Origin: Gossypium raimondii
Lineage: Eukaryota; Streptophyta; Magnoliopsida; Malvales; Malvaceae
Direction of reading: 5' to 3'
Assembly (NCBI RefSeq): GCF_025698545.1
Contig: NC_068570.1
Location: 1-64,000, forward strand
DNA length: 64,000 nt
The notes beneath the pieces were generated by a model, which saw only the letters and a program-made list of their open reading frames with translations, made no database searches and had not been told where the DNA came from. Made by a program: the position numbers and the translations under genes. Below, piece by piece: positions 10,281 to 21,960 of the stretch (positions are counted from its first letter, which is position 1; every line of letters starts with the position of its first letter).

Positions 10281-12426
10281 AAACATGCTCAGTATCACAA
10301 GCCCCAGGAACTAAACAGAAACCCGAAAACCATGACCATCATAACAGCCCAAAAAAACATGACAACTACCACAAGTCGCAAAAAACCAATGGCCACATAG
10401 GCCCAGTAAAAATTAAATTCGATCCAAAGAAAATTTACTTTAATTTTGACATTTAGAAAACAACAATCAAATAAAACAAACGCATCAATGTTACTGCAAA
10501 CAAAACCATGAGATTGTAGAGAGATGAGTAATTTGGATTTTTTGAAAAATAAAACAGTAATATGATTCAAATATGAAACTTTGAAAGAAAACTCTCATCA
10601 TAAGATCAAAAAAGGCTAATATACTGCGTTCTTCATAAGAAAGAAAACAACACCTAGTTAACATCTTCTAATGCAACACAATAAACACTTGTAACTACTT
10701 TGTAATATAAAACAACATTTTCAGTTAAATTGCATCCCTAATTCCAAATCATATAAGCACCAGCACACAAACAGTTCCAACTAAGTTCATCGATGACCTC
10801 CTTTCAACTATTTTAAAGAAAACCTACCCCGATCCTTACTGATGAGTGAAAGCACCTGGCAGTGTGAAAAGAAAACCAAAGACTAATATGCACCACCTTA
10901 GCACCAGATAAAATGCAAGAATTTTCACTCCAAATATGACCATGTTCTTCTAGTTAAAATTGATGTTAATTGATCCCAAAGTCTCTTACTTTCTATTCTA
11001 TTTGAAATCACACAACAACGCCATACAAACTGTATTTTTCCTTTAAAAAAGAAAATCAAACAACACTTGTATAAGGAAAGTGGCCTTAAATATATATTAA
11101 CTGTAGATTAAATGAAAACAGCCAAGTGTTCCAGTAATTGGAAACAGTTATTCCCTGACCTTAAATATATATAAACTGTAGATTAAAGATATCAACCTCA
11201 TATAACACTCAAGATTAAACTTACCAGTAAACAGAGAGTAGGCTTCCCCTAGCATACCTATATCTTGACAGTTCAGAAAATTAGAGCATAACTTTTTCAC
11301 ATTGTCCTAATCAAATTTCCACATCAACCATTAATAATTCGGAAAATTTTGAATTAAACCCAAGACACCACAAGAAGGTTATTCAAAGAATCAAATTCAT
11401 GCAAACTAATACGATATAAACCGAAGTCATTAACCAATGGCTTAAAAAGGAAAGTGGGCTCAATTTGTTAGTTTCTATGTCACAAAGACAAACACTTAAC
11501 TAAAAACAGGGCAAGAAAGATACTAACTAAAAACAGTTATATATGGACAGGAAGAGTACTACATATCCCAAGGACAGATCGATTAAACTAATTATTGTAG
11601 AGTTTCACAGGGAATTATTTAATTAAAGTCATTCATATGCGCCGATTTACTGATGGTTGACTTAACAATTGGGATACTGGTTTCACAGTATTTATAATCC
11701 AGCCAATCCGAGCTTTTTCTTTTGCAGCACATCAGACTAGAAAGCAGTTTTTTATACACGAGACCATTAGACTATCTGGACTGTCACATTAGAAAGAAAG
11801 GCAGGCGAAAAAGTTTAAAGCATGATCTTAAGTGAGATAAAAGGGAAAGGAAAGAAGAGACTTTACTTTGGTCAGACGAAAGACTACAAACCTGAACCAA
11901 CAACACCCCAAACCGACACAGTTTAACACACCACACTCCAAAACAGATAATGGCAAAGATTCAAATGATCGACCTGTAATTCCAAACCAAAAGTTGTGTA
12001 AAAACGATAATGGCAAAGATTCAAATGAGAAGAATCTTTAGGAAAAGAGAAATAAGGAGTCGAACTGTGAAACAAAGGCACAAATTCTTACCCGGGAGTC
12101 GACTTGAGCCAAAACCCAACAAACGAAGATAGAAAGAAACGGTGGAGTTTTATTGCCGGAGATATATCAGGAGGAGAGAGATTGAAATCGAGGTTATTCA
12201 TAAACCCTATAACAAAGGAGAGAGAAGCTTCATTTCTTAGTGGCTGGCTTCCTTATTTTCTTCCCCTCATTCAGACGGTCCATTTGGTTTGTTGGATTAA
12301 AGTCATCAATGGCCTAGAGTTGGCTTGTTGGATTTATTATAAAAAAGCCCATTTCAATTAAAAAGAAACCTCATCCTTAATTCTTTTTTAATAATTTATA
12401 ATGCTAATAAATTTTGGGTATATATT
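10281..12426 (+). repeat. 2.1-kb subtelomeric duplication, copy 1
   Basis: Matches 17307-19491 in the same orientation with scattered substitutions. Each copy lacks segments present in the other, and short direct repeats bracket these differences (see findings). It ends exactly where the repeat element starting TTTTGGGCAGTGAC begins (12427), whereas copy 2 continues into other sequence. On the minus strand its right end resembles a host gene promoter and 5' leader. Confidence 0.93.
12085..12390 (-). promoter_or_regulatory. Promoter and 5' leader-like end of the duplication (copy 1)
   Basis: On the minus strand there is a GGGCTT/TAGGCC region (site-II-like), then a telo-box-like TTATAGGGTTTATG, a pyrimidine-rich leader (TTCAATCTCTCTCCTCC), and a GGGTAAGAATTT donor-like word at about 12093. 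Telo boxes with site-II elements are known from promoters of plant translation-related genes. That it was captured from such a gene is inference, since no coding exon is recognised downstream. Confidence 0.4.
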
Positions 12427-14520
12427 TTGGGCAGTGACGGCCCTGCTGCCCGTTTTCTTCCGCCTTTTCACATCTCACTTCCTTCCCAAATTTTAAATAC
12501 TCAAATCATGCTTCAGTCCATCCATTCCTTCTTTCTTTTTTGTTTTCATTATTCTCTCTTCCTCCCTTCTCGTACTTCGCGGATTCTCTTTTGGTCTCTT
12601 CCTCTGCTTCGTGGGAGTGTCATTACAGGTACATTTACTTTAACAGTGTATTTGCCTTTTCATGTATTTTTTTTAATTTCAGATCTATGCCTCTCTTCTT
12701 CTTCTTTTTTTTTCTGTTGGTTTTTTGGTTTTCATCTTTAGAATAAGTATGTCTCTACCTTTTCATCTCTATTTTAATTTTCAGATCTATGCGTCTTTCC
12801 TTGTTTTCCAGTCTGCTTTTGTTTGAGTTTTTGGTTCTCAGCGTTATGAACAACTGTTTTGGTTCATCCTTTCAAATCTATTGATGTTGGTAAGTTGTTC
12901 TTTAGTCAGTTTATCGACTACTATGTGGTTTTTTGCTTATCATTTGTTTTTTTGCCTTTTCGTTTCTGTTTTGGGGTGGTTTGTTTAGATGGGATGGTTT
13001 CGTGGTTTTTGGATCGGGATCGTGTTCTTTTTGGTCTAGTCCTATTGGATTTTTTCATAGTTTATTCTCTTCTCATTTTCCTTTTTCTAACATTTCTTTC
13101 CCTTTACTCTCTCCTTTATTCCGGCCGTCCCATTTCAAATTTTTCCTCGTATGTTTTTGACCTTTTTTGTAACCGACGCCCAAAGGAATGCAAAGACACT
13201 GTACCGTTTCTGTTTTTGGGATTTTTGGAATCCCTTGCTTCATAAGGTATGAATCTTTGCTTCCACATTGTCTTTTCCGTTCTCTGTTTTTAATTTAAGA
13301 ACTATGCTTTTGTACTTGTATTTCTTGGTTTATTTTTTGGTTTAGAAATCGCTGTTTCTATTCGTTTTATTTTTTTCTTAGTAAAATATTTTGAATCTGG
13401 TTCAGATTTTTTAAGTTTACTGGTGTTAATTTTCGTTCTTATTCCGCTAAAGGGATATACCCATCATAACTCAACTCCGGATAACCTATTCTGAGGATAT
13501 CTCTGAATCGTGATAGCCCGGTTTGGAATTATTAGTGCCTGGTTCCGTTTTTTAAATTTAAGTTTTTGCTTCTATGTTTTTTTGTCACTGTTTACTCTTA
13601 TTTTTAATGGGTTTTATTTTCGTATCTAGGTCTTGTTATTTTTGTTAGTTTATTGCCTCGCATATGTTCATTATTAGTTGATTGGTTGTTTGCCGGTGTT
13701 TAAGATTGTTGGTTTTGTTTTAGGGATCATTTTTTTGAAGTTTCTACTTCGCTGAATACTTTTGGTGGCTTTGGTTTTGGATCTGGGGCTTGCGAGTATT
13801 TGGGCATTCACATTTATTTTTTACTGTTTCTAAAATTTCTATGATTTTTATATATTTGGCAGGCAACCGATGAGAAAATGATAACACTGACAGAATTTTT
13901 AAAACTCATGCACCAAATCTAATTAACGGTAAAAAAAGTCAGTTATCTAAATGAGAAGCAAAAATTCTGAAATTGTACTGGGCGTGTGGCGTAATGACCA
14001 GCTTATTCCCATATTCTCTCCTATTTTTCCTTTATTTCTAACGTTCTTTTCTCCTTTATTAGCCTACTCTTTTTCCCTTCTTTACAAATATTTTTCCTTC
14101 TCTCTTGTTTTTTCTTCTCTCAGCCTCCTTTCTGTGTTTTCTTCAATCTATGGCTCTCCCATTCATTCGCCGTCTCTCTCTCTCTATATGTACCCTTTCA
14201 ATTTTTTCCTCAAATTTTTAGCTTTGGGTAACCAAATTCCGTTTTTTGTTTTTTTGCTGTTTCTCTTTTCTTTTTTTAATTTTTGAAACCCTACATCATC
14301 GAAGATTGATTTTAGGTATGAATATAATTAAACTGTCTCTTTCCTCTTTATCTCTGTTTTTAGTTTCAGATATATGCATATCTTTTACTAATATTTTCAG
14401 TGTGTTTTTTCAGGGATTTCGGTTTTTTAACTATTAGTTTTTTAACAATGTTAGTAAGTTCAGGTTTTATTATCTATTAAATATATATAAAGCTAATGGA
14501 CCGTCGATTGTATAATTAGA
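12427..14520 (+). repeat. Copy B, most complete member of the repeat family
   Basis: Starts with TTTTGGGCAGTGAC and has the pyrimidine-rich leader shared with copy A. It passes through repeated TTTCAGATCTATGC words (~12680, 12780, 14360), a CAAATCTATTGATGTTGG block (~12875) and a reversed GGGATATCC module (13440-13560), and ends in TTAGTAAGTTCAGG plus TATTAAATATATATAA. Donor-like GGTAAG/GGTATG words are scattered through it. The F/S/L-rich ORFs (for example 12859-13245) look like pyrimidine bias, not real proteins. No transposase or reverse transcriptase motif is visible. Boundaries are inferred from matches with copy A. Confidence 0.6.
13440..13560 (-). repeat. GGGATATCC module, reversed and degenerate
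   Basis: The minus strand reads CCAGGCACTAATAATTCC, AACCGGGCTATCACG, GATATCC, then ATGATGGGTATATCCC. This is the module order in the opposite orientation to the other modules, consistent with copy B itself being reversed relative to them. Confidence 0.55.
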
Positions 14521-14869
14521 TAAAAAATCCACTGCTTAGAGCGAACGGGCCTACTCGACGTACATAAAACAGATCAATGTAGTTCGATGCTCTGCCTTCC
14601 AAAGATGAAAATGTACAGTTGGTAGCACTGGAATATTCCCGCCCCTAAAAATTACGAAACCGATTACCCTACCCCTCTAAATAAAAGTGAAGCTGATTCA
14701 ATAATTTTTTCTTGCAAAAAGCTACGACTCTTGACTATCAAAATGAAAATAGTTCACAGATTAATTCTTTTTTACATAAATAAAAACAACAAAGTGGGAA
14801 TTCAAAGTAGGGTGGGCACTATTATTATTACTTTTTGTTAATGGATATGTTCAAAAATATCGTTAAGGT

Positions 14870-15305
14870 ACAATCATTTCTTAAATATTACTATCATGAT
14901 GTGCTTACCTAAATAAAATTGGGCCTATTTTCCAGGCTTTTGTTTTTCTTTGAGCCTGTTTTATGTGTTTTTGTATTTTAAAAATAGCCCAGTACGGTAC
15001 TTAACTTCAAAAAAAAAACAGAAAAAAACCCCTAAACCAACGCCAGGATATCCCAATAACGGGATATACACCTACGCCGGGATATTCCTTCGGAGGGATA
15101 TCCCAAGCCGGGATATACCTAGAATGGGATATCCCCGCCTGGGATAAGTGCGACAGGTATCCCGGCCCAGACGCATAAAAAATCTGAACCGGGCACCAAA
15201 ATAACAGAACCAGGCAGTTAAAATTTTGAACCGGGACGAAATTTGAAGGGGATATCCTTGGAATAGCTTATTCCGAGCCGGGATATGACACGGATATTCT
15301 TCAGG
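14870..15305 (+). repeat. GGGATATCC module with conserved left flank
   Basis: The left flank matches 9240-9394. The palindrome array starts at ~15045 and runs through GGATATTCC and GGGATATCC variants to ~15140. The GGGATAAGTGCGACAGGTATCCCGG block and the AACCGGGCACCAAAA and GAACCGGGACG tail follow to 15305. Confidence 0.82.
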
Positions 15306-15637
15306 CCAAACACAACAGGACAATTAAAAAAAAATCTGCACCGAATTCAAGCTATGCCCAACCACCCCCAGCCCCAACAATATTCTGCTGAGCAAGAAAT
15401 AAAAATAAATACCTGACAAAAACTCACTGAAAATAAATGTAGAAAGGCAAAACAAAATCAACTTTATAATATATTACATTTATCTGAGTGCGTTCTGTAT
15501 TATATATTTAAAATAAATATGTCAGCCCGAAACAATTGTTGGCTTTGTTTAAAGCCCTCCATTCATTTGTTTAACGGATTATTAACTTGAAAGCTTCAAA
15601 AGCTTGGTTATTCGAGGTGATTTCTGCAAAACTCCTG
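15306..15637. other. Short AT-rich spacer
   Basis: Contains a 'ccccaacaatattctgctgagca' word shared with other subtelomeric repeats. No gene is seen. Confidence 0.4.
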
Positions 15638-16175
15638 AAAGTAGATTTCTAGCTAGTTACTTGGAGTCAGGTGCGAGCCTTATATATGGATATGTATCCA
15701 ATGTACGTGAGTTCAATTTTTTTAAGCTTTTCCATGCATTGGAATGTTTTTGTAGGGACATATCCCTGTATCCAAGTCTGTCTAAGCGTCAGACGCGTGT
15801 ACTACAAGAAAAAATAAGAGCAGGAGCAACAGAGATAACGGATATATAACTATTAGTTCTCTTTTTAAGAATTTATTCACATTGCTTAGGAGAAATCACA
15901 TGTTCTATCAGGGGTAGCCTGGAAGAAAGAGAACAGTTTCAGTTGAATATTATAATAGAAAGACCTACAGCTGTCTTACATTATAATAAGGTTGTCGACC
16001 AGCAACGCAAGGTGATGTTTCTATTAAACCATATCCATTCTGCACTTCCAAACCAATTGTCTGCACATACGAGCCATCATAAAATAAGAGATAAATCGAC
16101 TAGTAACCTTTTCATTTGAAAACTAAAAACATATTAGCATCTAACCTCATAAAACTTTTCAATATGCGTTGGCAA
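15638..16175 (+). repeat. Dispersed ~0.53-kb duplication, copy 2
   Basis: Near-identical to 8250-8782, with a handful of substitutions and a six-base insertion near 15820. The flanks on either side differ from copy 1, so the shared block has sharp ends. Confidence 0.88.
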
Positions 16176-17306
16176 CTTAGAACAAACCTAATAAACTACT
16201 CCAACTTGGGCATGGACAGCAAATGTAAATATGGATAACTTTGACCCAAAATTCAAAGATACAGGTCCAAAAGTGGAACCATACCAGGGTCTTTTAGTCG
16301 TCAGTGTGGAGCTGTCTTTTCCTAAGTTTCCCAAACCCTTTTATGCTTCATTTGAGGTTAGAATCTCGGGAAGGCAGGTCTTTCATGAGCGTCAGCACAA
16401 TTTAGTTGCATCATTGTTGGTGCCAAACCATTTTTTTTCTCAACCAACCTATTCTTACTCTCTGTTTTAAGGTACAAGCCATTCTCTTTTTCCTAATTGC
16501 CAATTTCAAAGCCGATTCCTAAATTCTGGATAAAAATAAATGGTAGAAACTGGCCGAATATGATTCTAAGCAATTTTATACAACCATAACTATTACCATT
16601 CCCATAAAAGAAAAGCTACCTATGGAGCTAATCAACAAGATTTAGGAAAAAATTTGAAGTAACACGAACTAGATAAGGCTGAGGATGGTTTACCGAGTGC
16701 CAAGATTAGAGTGTATTGAATTTATAAAAGATGGAAATGAAAAAGAAGATTAATAAAAGCCATTGAATTTGACCGAAATCTACGAAGATGAAAGAGCTGA
16801 AAAAAAATTCCAATCCACCAAAAATGTCATTGATGAAAGCAAAAGCATATTTGACTACTTACTAGTTTGCAGGTGATGATGCCCCCAAAAGAATGATGCT
16901 AGCCAATAAAATTCTTCAGTTGAAAAGGAGGGCAAATCCGCCATACTGCTGGTAGAGAAAGACAGGGTAAGACGAAATTGAATCAAAGACATGTCCAAAC
17001 CTATCTGTCAGAAAACAACAGTTGCAAAGTCCTGTTCAAAACAAATAATTACCATAGGGTATATATAAGAACATCATACTTGTAACCCAACCAAGTAAAT
17101 TGAACAACGGTTTAGCAACAAGCATAAGAAATGGATGAGAAAATGGAAATTAAAAAGAAATATCCAACAATGTCCTTAAAATTTTTCCATAAAAGAGATT
17201 AAAACGGTAACAGAGACTTTGAAAAGAAAAAGAAAGGCAGGCAACACACAATGCAAATTGCTAGCAGACAGAGACGGCCTTACCTTTACAAACAAATCCG
17301 AAGGTA
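16176..17306. other. Spacer, no supported gene
   Basis: A 79-codon plus-strand ORF begins at 16234 but shows no recognised motif. The remainder is AT-rich. I see no second copy in the window. Confidence 0.4.
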
Positions 17307-19491
17307 AAACATGCTCAGTACCACAAGCCACAGGAACTAAACAGAAACCCGAAAACCATGACCATTATAACAGCCCAAAAAAAACAGGACAACTATCACA
17401 AGTCGCAAAAAACCAATGGGCACACAGGCCCAATGAAAATTAAATTCGATCCAAAGAAAATTTACTTTAATTTTGACAATTTAGAAAACAACAATCAAAT
17501 AAAACAAACGCATCAATGTTACTGAAAACAAAACCATGAGATTGTAGAGAGATACCTTGGGTTGATATGAATGGCCGACGTCCACAAAAGAGAAACCTTC
17601 GTTCTCTACATAATTAACAATACCAAAGCGAAAGATGAGTAATTTGGATTTTTTGAAAAATAAATCAGTATTACGATTCAAATATGAAACTTTGAAAGAA
17701 AACTCTCATCGTAAGATAAAAAAAGGCAAATATACTGCATTCTTCATAAACACTTGTAACTACTTTGTAATATAAAACAACATTTTCAGTTAAATTGCAT
17801 CCCCAATTCCATCCAGGCCATGCATTTAGATATTACCCGAATATTTCAATCAAAATCCAATTCCAAATCATATAAGCACCAGCACACAAACAGTTCCAAC
17901 TAAGTTCATCGATGACCTCCAGTCAACTATTTTAAAGAAAACCTACCCCGATCCTTACGGATGAGTGAAAGCACCTAACAGTGTGAAAAGAAAACCAAAG
18001 ACAAAAATGCACCACCTTAGCACCAGATAAAATGCAAGAATTTTCACTCCAAATATGACCATGTTTTTCTAGTTAAAATTGATGTTAATTGATCCCAAAG
18101 TCTCTTACTTTCTATTCTATTTGAAAACACACAACAACGCCATGCAAACTGCATTTTTCCTTTAAAAAAGAAAATCAAACAACAATTGTATAAGGAAAGT
18201 GGCCTTAAATATATATTAACTGTAGATTAAATGAAAACAGCCAAGTGTTCAAGTAATTGGAAACAGCTATTCCCTGACCTTAAAAATATATAAACTGTAG
18301 ATTAAAGATATCAACCTCATATAACACTCAAGATTAAACTTACCAGTAAACAGAGAGTAGGCTTCCCCTAACATACCTATATCTTGACAGTTCAGAAAAT
18401 TAGAGCATAACTTTTTCACATTGTCCTAATCAAATTTCCACATCAACCATTAATAATTCGGAAAATTTTGAATTAAACCCAAGACACCACACGAAGGTTA
18501 TTCAAAGAATCAAATTCATGCAAACTAATACGATATAAACCGAAGTCATTAACCAATGGCTTAAAAAGGAAAGTGGGCTCAATTTGTTAGTTTCTATCTC
18601 ACAAACACAAACACTGTAACTAAAAACAGGGCAAGGAAGATACTAACTAAAAACAGTTATATATGGACAGGAAGAGTACTACATATCCCAAGGACAGATC
18701 GATTAAACTAATTATTGTAGAGTTTCACAGGGAATTATTTAATTAAAGTCATTCATATGCGCCGATTTACTGATGGTTGACTTAACAATTGGGATACTGG
18801 TTTCACAGTACTTATAATCCAGCCAATCAGAGATTTTTCTTTTGCAGCACATCAGACTAGAAAGCAGTTTTTTATACACGAGACCATTAGGCTATGTGGA
18901 CTGTCACATTAGAAAGAAAGGCAGGCGAAAAAGTTTAAAGCATTATCTTAAGTGAGATAAAAGGGAAAGGAAAGAAGAGACTTTACTTTGGTCAGACCAA
19001 AGACTACAAACCTGAGCCAACAACACCCCAAACCCAGACAACTTAACACAGTACACTCCAAAACAGACAATGGCAAAGATTCAAATGATCGACCCGTAAT
19101 TCCAAAGATTCAAATGAGAAGAATCTTTAGGAGAAGAAAAATAAGGAGTCCAACTGTGAAACAAAGGCAAAAATTCATACCCGGGAGTCGATCTGAGCCA
19201 AAACCCAACAAACGAAGATAGAAAGAAACGGTGGAGTTTTATTGCCGGAATTGAGGTTATTCATAAATCCTATAACAAAGGAGAGAGAAGCTTCATTTCT
19301 TAGTGGCTGGCTTCCTTATTTTCTTCCCCTCATTCAGACGGTCCATTTAGTTTGTTGGATTAAAGTCATCAACGGCCAAGAGTTGGCTAGTTGGATTTAT
19401 TATAAAAAAGCCCATTTCAATTAAAAAGAAACCTCATCCTCAATTCTTTTTTAATTATTTACAAGGCTAATAAATTTTGGGTATATATTTC
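17307..19491 (+). repeat. 2.2-kb subtelomeric duplication, copy 2
   Basis: Partner of 10281-12426. It retains an exon-like stretch at ~17553-17635 and a ~50-base stretch near 17815-17865 that copy 1 lacks. Copy 1 retains a ~40-base stretch near 10637-10685 that this copy lacks. At the right end this copy lacks ~20 bases of the leader (19246). The right flank differs from copy 1 after the shared word GGGTATATATTT. Confidence 0.93.
19170..19440 (-). promoter_or_regulatory. Promoter and 5' leader-like end of the duplication (copy 2)
   Basis: Second copy of the promoter-like segment described at 12085-12390. It keeps the GGGCTT region and pyrimidine-rich leader. The telo-box word reads TTATAGGATTTATG here, a one-base change that weakens the motif, and part of the leader near 19246 is deleted. 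Confidence 0.35.
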
Positions 19492-19549
19492 GGTCCCTGA
19501 AATCACTATTCGATGTAGTCCAAAACCCAGTAATCCAAAACCTAAGAGA

Positions 19550-20045
19550 TCCAAAGCCCAAAACACTGAAACAAAAGCCCAAAAACACCAGCCCAACCCT
19601 AAACCCAAGCCCCAAGCCCCTAGACCCCCAGCCGGAATATCCCTAAAATGGGATATCCCAAGCCGGGATATCCGTAGAATGGAATATCCCAAGCCGGGAT
19701 ATCCCATTAACTACGTCAGGTAACCCGGTCCAAACAAGTTAAAAATCTGAACCGGCCACCAAAACTGCTGAACCGGACGGGATATGATGGGGATAATCTT
19801 GGAACAGCCTATCCTGGTACGGGATATGAGGGAGATATCCTTGAATCAGAATAAGAATGAAAATAAATTCAGGGCTAAGATGATAAACAAACAAAAAAGA
19901 AGAACAAGATCCACATCTATAGATTTGAAAGACGGAATGAAACAGCAATATCTAAAGCTGAAAACCAAAAACCCTAAGAAAAACCCACTGAAATACAAGT
20001 AAAGAAGCATGGATCTGAAACTAAAACAGAGATTGATACCTGAAA
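19550..20045 (+). repeat. GGGATATCC module with telomere-like left flank and conserved tail
   Basis: The left flank 19560-19625 contains CCCTAAACCC and CCCAAGCCCC words reminiscent of telomere variants. The palindrome array lies at 19630-19710, the AACCGG and GGGATATGATGGGG tail at 19735-19850, and the TTTGTTTATC..CTATAGATT block (minus strand) at 19885-20045, as at 9823-10090. Confidence 0.8.
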
Positions 20046-20825
20046 TGAGTCTCTTACAATCTATACAACATTTCATCTACCTGTTAGAAATAGAAGAATG
20101 CAATACAATCAGAAAAAGAAGAAAACCATTTAAGGTAGAAAATTGGAGGTGGAAATTCTAATAGCATGCGTTCAGCATAAACTGGACTGAAAACTAATTT
20201 CATAATAGTAGGTTTCTAAAGTTACAAAAATCTCTTCTATTTAACCCAGTGTAGAGGAGGGCGGTTAATTTCTTAACCCTTTTCTAACAAGAATTTCCAT
20301 ATTTAAATTTAAATTTATCATTATTAAAGACTTAAAGTCCAGTAAAGGTAGCAATTGAGCTAAGGGGAATCCTCTCAAGTAGAAAAGTTAATCAATCTTC
20401 CTAATTACAACTTTCAAGTCTAGTTCAATCCAAATTGCATTCAGTGATTAGACATTTTTGTACTATAATAAAAAAACCATGCAAGATCAACTTAATAACA
20501 AGCATGCAGAAATAAATGAACATAGGCTTTACTATTTTTTAAGCTCTGGGCCATCCTATCTCCATAAGTGGCAACTCAAAATTCACTACAATTTAGAACA
20601 TAGTAATGAGCATCAACCAAGACATTGCAACCTTCAATGTCAAGGTGTATGCCTAGCAATTGCATCTTAGAGCCAAATTATAAAAGCACCCTAGACCCTT
20701 TAGGGAAAAGTACATTCGATCACACATGCACACCTGGTGCATCTAGATACACTTTAATGTAAGGCGATAGGTGCAAAACAAAAACCCAACTACTTCAAGT
20801 TCTATTAGGTTTCTTTTTTTTTTTT
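20046..20825. other. Spacer, no supported gene
   Basis: AT-rich sequence with no recognisable motif. A 70-codon plus ORF at 20458 shows no family signature. Confidence 0.45.
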
Positions 20826-21312
20826 TGAATTAATGTGCATAATATTTGAATATCCAACAACAGGCAAGAACAACATGGGATCATAAGGAAATCGTGCAGC
20901 TTGGTCTATTAATGAAAAAAAAAATTTGCACATTTTGTAGATAAGCTGGATCACAATTTAGAGTTTATTATCATAACTATATTTATTAACCTTGGTATAT
21001 AAATGGATAGACACATATATCTTTTGCCTTACTGCATTTAGGCAAGCTCTTTTTTTTAATTTTTTGCCCCTGCACCTCAGGAAATAAAAGAATTTTAGCA
21101 CCTAGAATGCGCCTTGTGCCCTTGACCATACAAGTTCTACCTATCAGTCATAATATTTTCTGGTACTTTGTTGTTATTAGAGGAAACTTCCTTGCACCTT
21201 CTTAAGAAATAAGAAGACATGTTTAACAAAATTTCTAGACAAAATTTCATGTTCTTGCGGATATTAGAATAGCATATTAAACAAAAACATATTAAGCTCC
21301 AAACTTCTTGAT
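20826..21312 (+). repeat. Dispersed ~0.5-kb duplication, copy 2
   Basis: Partner of 3150-3645 in the same orientation, with scattered substitutions and small indels. Confidence 0.82.
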
Positions 21313-21960
21313 TGAACTCCATTCCAAGCTAGAGACAACTCCTAGCTAGATATCCAACAATATTTGAAAGAAATACTAATCATACAACGCAAGTATGCTT
21401 ACTTGGATTTTGTCTATAATTCACTACTTTTTTTTTCTGTACATTAAAATTTTACTAGTTAAAAAAAAGTTCAAGTTTCATTCAATCAAACATTAGCAAA
21501 CAGGATAGAGAGGATTACCGAGTCTATGGCAATAGAAAACCAGATTTTTCCGCCTCCTACCAGGCCTACAAACAATCAAAAGCAACAATAAAAAAAATAC
21601 CCAACAAAAACCATAAATGAATTTACTCAACAAACAATCAAAAGCTTATGTTGATCTTTCAAACTTGAAAAGGATTTGCAATCTAACACTGATTGGTTCA
21701 ATAATTTAAAGAGTTTTTTTTATATACTTGGAGATTCATATAACATATCTATGTCCAGGTGTATATTACACATGGATCTTGAATACAAGTTCTTAAAAAT
21801 AAAAAAGGAAATTGGGAGCAACATCAGTAACATGGAGCTAAAAAGTTAAAACATACCCAATAGCACTCGCACTACTATTTTAGGCATTTTGACCTCTTGC
21901 ATTTGCATCCACTTTTGTGCTTGGCTGATGGTGTGTTCATCTTGTCAAACACTTATGAAA
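21313..21960. other. Spacer, no supported gene
   Basis: AT-rich; nothing recognisable apart from a poly-T tract near 21425. Confidence 0.45.

Noticed and set aside
12859-13245. 128-codon plus ORF resembling a membrane protein
   Set aside because: Pyrimidine bias in copy B; it overlaps splice-like words and is not open in copy A.
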